Below are positions 23,641-32,799 of a stretch of DNA of 64,000 nt, piece after piece. Numbering within the stretch: position 1 is the first letter of the stretch; each line of letters opens with the position of its first letter. This stretch comes from Sipunculus nudus. Lineage: Eukaryota > Annelida > Sipuncula > Golfingiida > Sipunculidae. The position numbers and the translations under genes are program-made. The stretch lies in the NCBI GenBank assembly GCA_026874595.1, contig CM049308.1, positions 97,497,124 through 97,561,123 on the forward strand. Reading direction: 5' to 3'. Under the pieces are notes generated by a model that had not been told where the DNA came from, did no database searches, and saw only the letters and a list, made by a program, of their open reading frames with translations.

Positions 23641-24230
23641 TCAATATGTCTTGTGATACTGAAACCGGCAGCAGTAGACAATAATACCGAAAAATAAATC
23701 TATATGATATTAATAAGACTCTAAGCAGTAAATAAAAGCCATCTATAGATTATTGTGAAACCTTTGGCGGTAAGTAACATCAATATATGTGATGATAATG
23801 GAAACCTCTAATGTAAGCATTAAAAAGATAAATGATAACAATGATAACCGGAAACAATAAGTGATAATGGCTTAATACAGATGATTACTTCTTAATGCCA
23901 GGTCATTCAGGATACCACTTGATACTCTAACGCCCTTGTTAGTCCTCAGTTTTCCAGGTATTGATGCATAGATAGCAAAGAAAATGAACCGGCTGTTATA
24001 AGTCTCGAAAAGGTTGTAAAATTATGCAAGACATATACAGTGTGTATGAGTCAGCCTCATTTTTTGTTGTTTCACATATTGTTATTCCCTGTGTATAACG
24101 TTATTATAGGATATACCCTTGATTCTCCGTCTGTTCGACTTGAGATGCCGACTGCAGGTATTTATGTTAAAAATATATATAACATTTTATTAGCTATCAT
24201 GAGCAGGTGAATCTCAGGTGAAAGGCCTAC
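23641..24230 (-). other. Start of the intron after the globin exon, no further exon seen
   Basis: Read on the minus strand, this follows the splice donor of the globin exon (GTAGGC, first intron base at 24,230). I searched for a helix C to E segment with the conserved Phe and distal His and saw none. The right part is non-repetitive, and the left part holds further decayed 40 bp-like fragments (for example 'gataatgg', 'gcagtaaata'). Confidence 0.45.
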
Positions 24231-24421
24231 CTCAACATGCAGTCTTTGGCTGTTTTCTCCATCGCCCTTGATATCGCTTTCCAGTTATTTTTTAACATAA
24301 ACACTTGGCGGTAATTCTGGAAAGGCAGTCTGGGATCCACTTCCTGTTTGGGCTGTACTGGTTTCTCGAGGACAGGACCATTTGTCTCTGGTGGTTTCGA
24401 CTTGGATTTGGATCCGCCCAT
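24231..24421 (-). CDS. First coding exon of a globin with an N-terminal acylation signal
   Basis: The exon encodes 63 codons plus two bases. It starts MGGSKSKSK and ends EKTAKDCMLR, with the last Arg codon split after its second base. The initiator Met is followed by Gly and has Ser at position 6, the classic N-myristoylation pattern; alternating lysines could add membrane affinity. A Pro-rich linker (residues 10-34) precedes FMLKNNWKAISRAM, which fits globin helix A with the invariant-type Trp. DCMLR fits helix B. The donor AG/GTAGGC splits the codon aligned with B12, the ancient intron position B12.2 shared by vertebrate and many invertebrate globins. Membrane-anchored globins related to globin X or neuroglobin carry similar tails. 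Haem-binding residues would be in later exons, which are not visible. Other helical proteins could mimic so short a match, but the Trp, phase and position together are persuasive. Confidence 0.72.
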
Positions 24422-24430
24422 GTCTGCTGC
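24422..24430 (-). other. 5' UTR part of the globin exon
   Basis: Nine exonic bases (GCAGCAGAC) lie between the splice acceptor and the start codon. A longer open frame begins upstream at 24,442, but that Met lies within the polypyrimidine/acceptor sequence. I chose the Met at 24,421 because of the acceptor, the acylation motif and a good initiation context (GACATGG). Confidence 0.6.
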
Positions 24431-24455
24431 CTGTGCAAACAAGAGAAATCATAAC
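24431..24455 (-). promoter_or_regulatory. Splice acceptor before the globin exon
   Basis: On the minus strand the sequence reads TTTCTCTTGTTTGCACAG then GCAGCAG. It is a strong pyrimidine-rich acceptor ending at 24,431. It implies an upstream untranslated exon at higher coordinates (beyond 24,455), which I cannot place. Confidence 0.65.
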
Positions 24456-25595
24456 ATATTATTCCGGCCAGTACAGAAGCACGCGGCCAGGTCACAGCGC
24501 CATGTTCCTGTGCCGCGACGAACGTGAGCAATAATTACCGTCTCTGGTCGAAGCTCTGGTGCTAACAGGTAACGGCGTCAGGCGGGAGATGCACATACCG
24601 TACCGCCATCAATAGCAGACACTCCGTCACAGTCGATCAGGGGAGGCCCATACGTGCAAATAATATTGATTCGGTATATGTTACACGCGGGTATGAATAC
24701 AAGTATTTTAATCTTCATCACACACCACAGAAATCGTACCTTTCCATAGAGGGAAATTGAGAATGTGCCATCAAATATTCACGGGGTTTTAGGCATAAGT
24801 GTCCTTCTAAATGATAGATTGACCCAGGTCGGCTATACAGATTTTATCAAGAAAAAAAATTAAATGTATTCCCCGTCTAAGCGCCATGGACTGGTGATGT
24901 GGTAGTCTTCACTGCCGTCGATCAGACCGGCCGGCATTGTGTCAACAGCAGCTCACAATGCCCGACCCAGATCACTTTCCAATATGTGTTGCTATGTTCC
25001 AGTGCTGGGCTATGTCACCACTTGCCCAAAGTAAACCTGCCTGCTTCTAATGATGGAATTTGATAAAATGTTGGAGATCGCAGGTCTGAGGGCTGTGCTA
25101 TTAAACAAATCCGTGGTGGCTCGTACCAATGAGGTCTGGGAGCGTCACTGCAGTCTGTCCGCTGGCGGACTATAGGAGGCCTTCACAGTATTGATCAAAT
25201 TGACGGTAGAAGTTGCTACAGATTGCTGACTATCGAGCTGCGAAATCTTAGCATCAAAATAGCCAAGTTTGGCCTGCTAGGTTTCCGCGCTGCACATTGG
25301 CCAACAAATTGTGTATCAGCTTGAACTACTGTTCATGTTGAACTGATACGACAGTTAGATTGACAGCAGATATGACACGATATCAGCATAAACAGCTTTG
25401 CTTTTGCTTTAAGACTTTATGTACAGCCTTTTGTGGGTCCTGAAATTTAAATTGTTTTCTTATTTCCTAAAATAAAAGAACGACTAAGGTGATCACGTGA
25501 AAATCCCCATTACTGAATTGAAATATTTATCCACAAATCACAACTCTGATAATATCTTTTGCTTTGCTTTTCGATTGTCTTTTGTTTCCCTAAAT
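24456..25595. other. Non-repetitive region, possible 5' intron or promoter of the globin gene
   Basis: No repeat and no credible open frame with a recognisable domain. Because the globin exon appears to have an upstream acceptor, the 5' UTR exon and promoter should lie here or further right, on the minus strand. I could not identify a TATA box or start site with confidence. Confidence 0.4.
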
Positions 25596-25599
25596 CAGG

Positions 25600-26835
25600 C
25601 CGCACACAATAAGTTGCTGTCCGCACCCGATTCAAAGTTATCTTTCGTGTCATTAATCAGACCATACAGAGAGCGGCCCTGTCCGGATAAGATTCAAAGT
25701 TTTCTTTCGTTTCACTAAATCAGACCACACAGAGCGGCCCTGTCCGGATAAGATTCAAAGTTGTCTTTCGTGTCACTAAATCATATCACACACAGAGCGG
25801 CCCTGTCAGGATAGGATTCAAAGTGGTCTTTCGTGTCACTAAATCACATCACACACAGAGCGGCCCTGTCCGGATAAGATTCAAAGTTGTCTTTCGTGTC
25901 ACTGAATCAGACCATACAAAGAGCGAACCTGTCCGGATAAGATTCAAAGTTGTCTTTCGTGTCACTAAATCACATCACACACAGAGCGGCCCTGTCAGGA
26001 TAGGATTCAAAGTTGTCTTTCGTGTCACTAAATCACATCACACACAGAGCGGCCCTGTCAGGATATGATTCAAAGTTGTCCTTCGTGTCACTGAATCAGA
26101 CCATACACAGAGCGGCCCTGTCCGGATAAGATTCAAAGCTGTCTTTCGTGTTACTTAATCAGACCATACAAAGAGCGGCCCTGTCCGTATATGATTCAAA
26201 GTTGTCTTTCGTGTCACTAAATCACATCACACACAGAGCGGCCCTCTCCGGATAAGATTCAAAGTTGTCTTTGGTGTCACTTAATCAGACCTCTCACAGA
26301 ACGGCCCTTTCCGGAAAAGATTCAAAGTTGTCTTTCGTGACACTTAATTAGACCACACACAGAGCGGCCCTGTATGGATAAGATTCAAATTTGTCTTTCG
26401 TGTTACTGAATCAGACCACACACAGAGCGGCCCTGTCCGGATAAGGTTCAAAGTTGTCTTTCGTGTCACTTAATCAGACCACACACACAGAGCGGCTCTG
26501 TCCGGATAAGGTTCAAAGTTGTCTTTCGTGTCACTTAATCAGACCACACACACAGAGGCCCTGTCCGGGATAACATTAAATTTGTCTTTCGTGTCATTTA
26601 ATCAGACCACACACAGAGCGGCCCTGTCCGGATTAGATTCAAAGTTGTCTTAGTGTCACTTAATCAGACCACACACAGAGCGGCCCTGTCCGGATAAGAT
26701 TCAAAGTTGTCTTTCGTGTTACTAAATCAGACCACACACAGAGCTGCCCGGTCCGGATAAGATTAGAAGTTGACTTTCGTGTCACTAAATTAGACCATAC
26801 ACAGAGCGGCCCTGTCCGGATAAGATGAGCGCCCC
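25600..26835. repeat. 63 bp minisatellite array
   Basis: About 19-20 monomers of about 63 bp with the cores 'gattcaaagttgtctttcgt' and 'agagcggccctgtccggata'. Two versions alternate: one with 'cagaccacacacag' and one with 'cacatcacacacag' plus 'gtcaggatagg'. The left end grades from unique sequence through a first diverged copy near 25,590. The right end has a partial unit at 26,815-26,835. The 81-codon open frame (25,823-26,068) exists because 63 is a multiple of three. Confidence 0.94.
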
Positions 26836-27194
26836 TGTCCGCACCCTATATGTGTCACTGAATCACGTATCGGATTGCTAAGGCCGGGACCGGTTATGTC
26901 TTGGGTAATGTTTACAAATGTCAGGACTGGTCCTGGGTGGTGCTGTCATATCCGATTGGGTCCTTTTGTCCGTGGAGTGAAGGACTACGCAGCACCTACT
27001 CAGGACCTGGAGTCTCACTGAATAATGAGAGAAATTCTCCAAATCACACGCAAACATTAAATACGGGCAATTCAGAGAAGGAAGCATGTTGGCGATGGAT
27101 GAAGATTCGTGTCCTCTTCAGTTATACACATAAATATGAAAAAATGGTTAGGTACAGCCCATCTCATCTCACATCAATCTGAATTGTGAAGGTT
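26836..27194. other. Spacer, no recognisable gene
   Basis: Non-repetitive DNA between the 63 bp array and the 21 bp satellite. Overlapping open frames of 93 codons (plus) and 69 codons (minus) have no recognisable domain and no splice or start support. Confidence 0.5.
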
Positions 27195-27569
27195 TAAGTA
27201 TGGTTTATTCAGGTATTAGCCTGGATTATTTAGGTATGAGCCTGGATTATTTAGGTATGAATCCGGATTATTCAGGTATGAGCCTGGATTATTCAGGTAT
27301 CAGCTTGATTATTTAGGTATGATCCTGGATTATTCAGGTATGAGCCTGGATTATTTAGATATGAGTCTGGATTATTTAGGCATGAGCCAGGATTATTCAA
27401 GTATGAACCTGAATTATTTAGTTATGAGCCTGGATTATTAAGGTTACAGCTTAATTATTAAGTAATGAGCCTGGATTATTTAAGAATGAGCCTGGATTAT
27501 TCAGTAATGAGTCTGGATTATTTAGGTATTAGTCTGGATTATTAAGGTATAAGTCTGGATTATTAAGGT
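27195..27569. repeat. 21 bp satellite, left flank segment
   Basis: About 18 monomers of 21 bp, mostly the 'gagcctggattatttaggta' version, diverged from one another. It is the same family as the giant array that resumes at 33,679. The retroelement at 27,570-33,678 therefore lies inside the satellite. The monomers next to the insertion on both sides are the same DYLG/DYSG-type variant. Confidence 0.93.
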
Positions 27570-27905
27570 TGTTACGGAACAGATCACATAGTCATGACGA
27601 GCATAAATTTTGCAATGAGATAAAAAAAATCAAGCAGCGTGAAATGTCTAGGGGAATGAATAAAGAAGTCAGTGGTTTATTGTTAACAAATAATTAAAAT
27701 TTATACTTTAAACAATTCTAACATTACCTATTCTAACGATACCACCACTGTCACAGCGACAACAAGTCCTTTAAAACGTATAATCCAGATAAATAGTTCA
27801 CATAAATCTTCTCAGAGAATAATAGTCCAATTCAATCACAAAATCAATATGTTGTAATCCAAAAGCGAAGTTCTTGTATTAATCCCGAAAGCTAGCGCAG
27901 AATTT
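27570..27905 (-). repeat. Inverted LTR fragment (3' part)
   Basis: The reverse complement matches the last part of the complete LTR, from roughly 32,200 to its end at 32,630. Shared blocks include 'ctgagaagatttgtgtgaac', 'acgttttaaaggacttg', 'ccactgacttctttattcat' and 'tttcacgctgc'. It lacks about 85-100 bp present at about 32,349-32,447 in the complete copy. Point differences are numerous, so the copies are not recent twins. Its terminus TGTTACGG abuts satellite DNA directly. Confidence 0.85.
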
Positions 27906-27929
27906 AAGCGCTGCATTAACGCAGGTCTT

Positions 27930-28340
27930 TAAACTTTTTTTTATGAGAAAAGTCCTGAAACACTTGACATTGCTGCTCAATTTGCTGATGATTATTCATT
28001 AACACATAAAATGTCCTTTACTAGCAAATCATACCAGCCATTCACAATCAAGAATGTTAATCAGTATGGTCAAAAGAAGATTAAGGCGCAGTCCCCCAGT
28101 GCTAGTATTCCTGATAGATCAGCAAAGTCCTATGCTACACCTCAGTCCATGTCCACTGTGTCTGAACCCAACCAAGGCCAGTCATTTTCGGGGGAAATCT
28201 GTAGTTACTGCAAAAAGGAAGGTAATCTCATATGTGACTGCTTGAAACTTGCAAGTAAGCCATGGGGTAAACCTTCTGGTTTTGATTCAAAATCTGTGCA
28301 TAGCATAGTACAAGTTCCAGGCTCTTTTCCATGTAAATAA
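27930..28340 (+). pseudogene. gag: gag C-terminal part with a mutated zinc knuckle
   Basis: The reading begins without a start in frame with PETLDIAAQFADDYSLTHK, which fits the end of a capsid-like domain. A linker rich in Ser and Gln follows, and then a zinc-knuckle-like CSYCKKEGNLICDC. The canonical pattern is Cys-X2-Cys-X4-His-X4-Cys. Here the His position is Asn, so metal binding would be lost. The frame stops at 28,340. The N-terminal part of such a protein is found at 32,800-33,515, on the other side of the complete LTR. An ORF caller would start it at Met 28,011, but similarity extends upstream to the junction with the inverted LTR. Confidence 0.8.
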
Positions 28341-28900
28341 GGGGTACAACTCCTTTATTGACTCTAAAAAAGAGTTTGATGCTACGGAGGCCAACGTGCC
28401 CTCTGAATCCAAAGAAGAATCCGTAGCTTGTGGGGTAAATACCTCAGTTGATTCCTGCGAGGAATTTAATAAGGCTAGGTCCTTTCAAGACTCCCGTGAG
28501 GAGTATCCTCTAAATAAGGCTTAGTCCTTTTATGACTCTTGCGAGAGTATTTCAAATGAGGCCAGGTCCTCTTATGACAAACAGAAGTTTGTTTCTGCTG
28601 AGGAAAATTCCTCTGTTGACTCCAATGAGGAGTTTGATGGTAAAAAGGATGTAGATTCATTTAATGACTCTGAAAAAGAGTTTATGACTGACACTATCAA
28701 TGTCAGTTCTTTGTTTGAGGAAACTGAGGTAGTAGATTCCTCTCCTGACTCCGAAATGGAGTTATTTGAGCCATTCATACATAATGGGTTTGTATCACTT
28801 TTAAGTAATTTTTCAGACTCTACCCCAAGAAAATAACACATGAGGATAATGATCCAGATAATAACACTCTGGGAGTCACTAATGACTCGCCCGTACAAGA
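28341..28900 (+). pseudogene. Acidic gag-pol linker with the protease core missing
   Basis: After the gag stop the frame continues with a repeated Asp/Glu/Ser pattern (DSCEEF, DSREEY, DSNEEF, DSEKEF, DSEMEL). It reaches FEPFIHNGFVSL, which resembles the start of a retroelement protease domain. The Asp-Thr/Ser-Gly catalytic motif that should follow soon after is not there. Instead the text passes to SDSTPRK, a stop, and a segment (SELIAEQLKDPDISRLF) that belongs just before integrase. I infer a deletion of about 100 codons or more that removed the protease. Several in-frame stops are present. Confidence 0.65.
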
Positions 28901-30190
28901 TCCAGCATTTTCAAGGTCAGAACTTATCGCAGAACAGCTTAAGGACCCTGATATATCACGTTTGTTTCCAAGATCAGTTTCTAAAGATGAGCTGTCACAG
29001 AACCAAGTTTGTTTCTATGTTAAAATGCAGTGCTTATGTGTAAATGGCGACCACCTGATGTATGCGCTGATGATGAGTGGGCCATCAAACATCAAATAGT
29101 AATGCCCCAAAGATATCGCAGTGAAATTCCAAGCATGGCACATGAGGCTCCTTTGTCTGGCCATTTAGGTATAAATAAACTTATCAGAAAGTTAGTACAC
29201 ACTTCTATTGGCCTTACCAGGAAAGATGTTGCACAATATTGTAAATCATGCCTTACATACCAGATGGTAGGAAAGCCCAATCAGAATCCTCTTAAAGCCC
29301 CACTTAGGCCTATTCCTGCTTTCGAGGAACCATTTAGTAGGATTATTCTTGATTGTGTTGGACCACTATACCCAAACAAAAACTGGACATGAATACTTGG
29401 TGACAATTGTGTGAGCATCTACCAGGTTCCCTGAGGCAATACCATTGCGCAAAGTTAATACCAACATTGTTGTCAAGGCTCTGACAAAGTTTTTTACAAC
29501 GTTTGGACTACCAAAATCCGTCCAGTCTGCCCAAGGATCTAATTTTATGTCTGGTTTATTCCAGCAAGTTATGCTTGAGAAAGGTATAAAACAGTACAGC
29601 TCTTCGCCATACCATCCTGAAAGTCAGGGCGCCCTCAAGCGTTTTCACCAGACATTAAAAAAACATGATTAGGACTTATTGCTATCACACACAGAAAGAC
29701 TGGGATGGGGGAATCCATCTATTGCTATTTGCTGTCAGAGAATCCTTCCAAGAGTCCTTGGGTTTCAGTACCTTTGGTCTAGTTTTTTGACACTCAGTTC
29801 GCGGTCCATTAAAACTGCTCAAAGAAAAACTCTTGTGTGAAAATGCTGATTCTTTTAGTTTGTTGATGTATGTCTCAGACCTTTGCACTAAACTACACAA
29901 TGCTTGTGAGATTGCAAAGTCTAATTTAAAATCTGCACAAAGTAAAATGAAAACAAAGTATGACAAGCACACTGTAAACAGGAAGTTTGAGCCTGGTGAA
30001 AAGCTTACTACCAACAATGGCAGACCTCTGCAAGCTAGGTATTTTGGCCCTTACATTGTTAACAAGAAAGTCAGTGATTTAAATTACATAGTGTTGACAC
30101 CAGATAGGCGTAAGAAGAAACAACTGGGCCATGTTAACATGTTGAAACCATATTATGACAGAAATAGCACATCACATGTTGTACATAATG
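28901..30190 (+). pseudogene. int: Retroelement integrase, catalytically dead
   Basis: The zinc-binding region reads AHEAPLSGHLGINK and then YCKSC, giving the His-His-Cys-Cys set (about 29,135-29,255). The core has the first catalytic Asp in IILDCVGPL (29,351-29,353). The second catalytic position reads Ala (SAQGSNF, 29,529-29,531) and the third reads Lys (GALKRFHQ, 29,637-29,639). The two sites are 36 codons apart, exactly the D-X35-E spacing, so the assignment is firm. A GPY/F-type module (RYFGPYIV) follows at about 30,037-30,060. The domain is split over three frames, with stops at 29,390 and near 29,670. Its position upstream of RT is the key structural feature of the element. Confidence 0.88.
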
Positions 30191-30269
30191 TTACTGCTGT
30201 TAATTGTGTAAAAACTGACCCTGACCCAGTTAAAGTAAATACTGATTGTAAGACTGATGTAGACATTCA

Positions 30270-31630
30270 GTGTGGAACAGTACCACTAAAAAAAACTCAG
30301 ACATGCTTAACAACCTGGATGCCAAACTGTCACACCTTACCGCACAACAACAACAGGACCTCAAAACCTGCTGCGGAATTACGAATATTTGTTTAGTAAC
30401 ATTCCAACGCGAACTAACATATTGTGCCATGACGTCGATGTTGGCGAGGCAGACGCAGTCAAGCAACATCCTTATAGACTGAATCCAGAAAAGCAAAATT
30501 ATCTAGTGACAGTAACTGGAGTTAACCAAAACCTGTTAGAAGTTACCGTATGTGCACAGATTATCGAAAACTGAACTCTGTCACCAAGATTGACACGTTC
30601 ACGATTCCGAAGATCGATGATTGTATTGATAGAGTCGGTAGCTCCAGATATGATTCCAAGTTTGACTTGCTAAAAGGATTCCGCTGACAGAACGAGCAAA
30701 AGAAGTGTCCGCATTTGTGACACGGCAAGGACTGACCAGTATAAAGTTATGCCGTTTGGCATGAAGAACTCGCCAGCCACGTTCCAGCGCTCATCCATAT
30801 GGTTGTCAAGGACATTCAGGGTTGCGACGCATATATTGATGACCTTATTGTGTACAGCGACACCTAGGAGAAACATCTGCAAATTCTTTGCAACCTCTTT
30901 GAAGGACTCAGTGGAGCACATCTGACCATCAACTTAGTAAAATCTGAGTTTTGTCATGCACAATCAACATTTTTGGGTCATATTGTAGGGCAGGGTCAGG
31001 TAAAACCTGTCGATGCTAAAATAAGTGCTATTTCTGCAATTCCTAGACCTGAAAACAAAAAGCAAATAATGCGTTTTCTTGGTATGGTTTGATACTACAG
31101 TAAGTTTTGTCCAAATTTTTCTGCTTTAGCTGAAACTTTGACTTATTTGTTAAAGAAGAAACAAAAGTTTGTTTGGAATGTTCAGTGTGAAAATGCATTT
31201 CAGAATTTGAAAGCAATTCTGCAAAGTTGACCGGTTTTGGTAGCTCCAGATTTTTCTGTACCTTTTAAGTTAGATGTAGATGCTACTGCTGCTGTTGCTG
31301 ATTGTTACAAGAAGGCAGTGATGGCAAAGATCATCCAATTTGTTATTTTTCAAGAAAGTTTAATGCAAACCAGAAAAACTACTCCACTATTGAAAAAGAA
31401 TGTTTGGCTTTGATTTTGGCATTGCAACATTTTTAAGTTTATGTTACTTCATCAGTCAAGCCTATCATTGTCTTCAGTGATCACAATCCCCTAACGTTTA
31501 TGAACAAGTTGACGTGTAAAAATCAAAGATTATTGAGATGGATTTTGTTTGTACAGGATTACAATCTTGAAATCAGACACATTTAATGGAAAGACAATGT
31601 ACTTGCTGATTGCTTATCGAGATGTTTATG
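30270..31630 (+). pseudogene. pol: Reverse transcriptase and RNase H, broken
   Basis: Landmarks in order: HDVDVGEADAVKQHPYR (about 30,425-30,475), CTDYRKLNSVTKIDTF (about 30,552-30,600), SKFDLLKGF (about 30,657), MPFGMKNSPATFQR (about 30,750-30,790), the YIDD active site intact at 30,832-30,843, SEFCHAQSTFLGHIVGQGQVK in pieces (about 30,945-31,005), and the connection domain. RNase H follows with FKLDVDAT (about 31,265), STIEKECLALILALQHF (about 31,385-31,435), FSDHNPLTF (about 31,473) and DNVLADCLSRC (about 31,592-31,625). Stops and frameshifts occur throughout, and part of the segment between SKFDLLKGF and the next motif is deleted. No integrase follows, unlike the usual Ty3/gypsy order. 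Confidence 0.88.
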
Positions 31631-31734
31631 AAATGTTGTAAAATTGTGAATAAGATGATTTTTGAGATGTTGTAAAAATTAACTGATTGTGATCGCAAAA
31701 AGAAAGTTTTTTTAGAAAACTTCCTTTTTCTTCC

Positions 31735-31745
31735 AGGAGGGGAAG
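31735..31745 (+). promoter_or_regulatory. Polypurine tract (plus-strand primer site)
   Basis: AGGAGGGGAAG lies immediately before the LTR start TGTTATAG. This is the expected place and composition for the polypurine tract that primes plus-strand synthesis in LTR retroelements. Confidence 0.85.
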
Positions 31746-31999
31746 TGTTATAGATGTCTCTTTTAATGTGTGTTTATGTGCAGCGCTAGCATTGGCCGTT
31801 GCCATGATGGCATGGCCCGGCCCACGCGTGCGGTCTGACGTGTTAACAGTTGTCATGCTAGTCTAGGGTTTTCTCGCCTGGCCGAGCCGGGCCGGGCCGG
31901 CCCACGTGTAAACCCTGATATGTAAAAACACAGCGATGTTGTTCTAGATGTTTCCTGTAACGCGTGTGTACTGTGTATCATGTTAGGTTCTTTGGATTG

Positions 32000-32020
32000 T
32001 TCGAGAACTTGAAAGTTCTC
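32000..32020 (+). promoter_or_regulatory. Palindrome with heat-shock-element-like modules in the LTR
   Basis: GAGAACTT-GA-AAGTTCTC (32,003-32,020) is a perfect inverted repeat. It overlaps TTCGAGAA (32,000-32,007) and GAAAGTTC (32,011-32,018). These are the two orientations of the nTTCnnGAAn pattern bound by heat-shock factor. It lies about 20 bp upstream of the TATA-like box. A regulatory role is inference from pattern and position only. Confidence 0.4.
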
Positions 32021-32036
32021 GGCTTGAGGTGAAAGT

Positions 32037-32044
32037 TATAAATA
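32037..32044 (+). promoter_or_regulatory. TATA-like box in the LTR
   Basis: TATAAATA lies about 290 bp into the LTR, followed by a GC-richer stretch. It is the best candidate for the element's core promoter, placing the U3/R boundary about 30 bp downstream. The transcript start is not determinable from sequence alone. Confidence 0.6.
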
Positions 32045-32636
32045 AGGGGCTGTGTTTTAGAGCCAGGAGGAGAGGAGAAAAATTTTCCACTGGACACAGA
32101 AGCGTGTAAATCAGTTTTGGACCTTTTCCGATTAGTGCGGCAATTATAGATTTTCTTCTAAATTTGTGACGGATTTTATATAGTCTTCAGTTTGCCTTTC
32201 GGATCACTGCCAGGATTTCACTTTAAATTACAATAGATTGTTTTTTGTGATTACATTGGCCTGTTATTCCCTGAGAAGATTTGTGTGAACTGTTCATCCG
32301 GTTTATACGTTTTAAAGGACTTGACACTGTGACAGTGGTGATATCCAGGTACTGTGCAATTTGTTTATTATGCTGTGTAATTATATTGATTTGCTGTTAT
32401 ACTGTCGTTGTTGTACTGTGTAATTGTATTGATTTAGTGTATTGTAATGTTAGGGTTGTTTTAAGAATGAATTATAGTTATTTGGAAACATAAAACCACT
32501 GACTTCTTTATTCATTCCATTAGACTTTTCACGCTGCCTGGTGTCACAGAATCTTATTTTTTTTTTATCTCCATGAAAAAGTTTATGTTCGTCACGCATA
32601 CGTAATCTGTTGATATTGGGTGCCGTAACAAAAAAT

Positions 32637-32654
32637 TGGGGGCTCCTCCGGGAT
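32637..32654 (+). promoter_or_regulatory. Primer-binding site, tRNA-Pro type
   Basis: TGGGGGCTCCTCCGGGAT starts six bases after the LTR end. It matches the well-known tRNA-Pro primer-binding site of gammaretroviruses at 17 of 18 positions; the single difference is C for G at position 10. The match to the tRNA 3' end marks the start of the internal region. Confidence 0.8.
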
Positions 32655-32799
32655 GCTTTATAGTTTTGCAAATTTATTAGGCCTTGACCTAGACACATTG
32701 TTTACAATACATTGTTTACAAGATTACACATTTTTTTTTAAATTACATTGTTTACAAGATTTATCTCAGTGGTTTTTTGTTATTGTTTTATCATCTTAA

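Larger units (their letters stand above)
31746..32630 (+). repeat. Complete LTR, 885 bp
   Basis: It begins TGTTATAG directly after the polypurine tract and ends GCCGTAACA six bases before the primer-binding site. The TGTTA and TAACA ends form the short inverted repeat expected of LTRs. It contains GC-rich stretches (GGCCGGGCC-like, about 31,880-31,905), a TATA-like box and a perfect palindrome, listed separately. Its 3' part is repeated at 33,507-33,678 and inverted at 27,570-27,905. pol lies to its left and gag to its right, so it serves as the 3' LTR of one unit and the 5' LTR of another. Confidence 0.88.

Noticed and set aside
24292-24531. A 79-codon minus-strand frame overlapping the globin exon
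   Set aside because: It is in a different frame and crosses the splice acceptor. The globin frame has the motif, intron phase and start-site support.
29833-30396. A separate 187-residue gene
   Set aside because: It is the C-terminal part of the retroelement integrase, opened by a frameshift from the upstream part.
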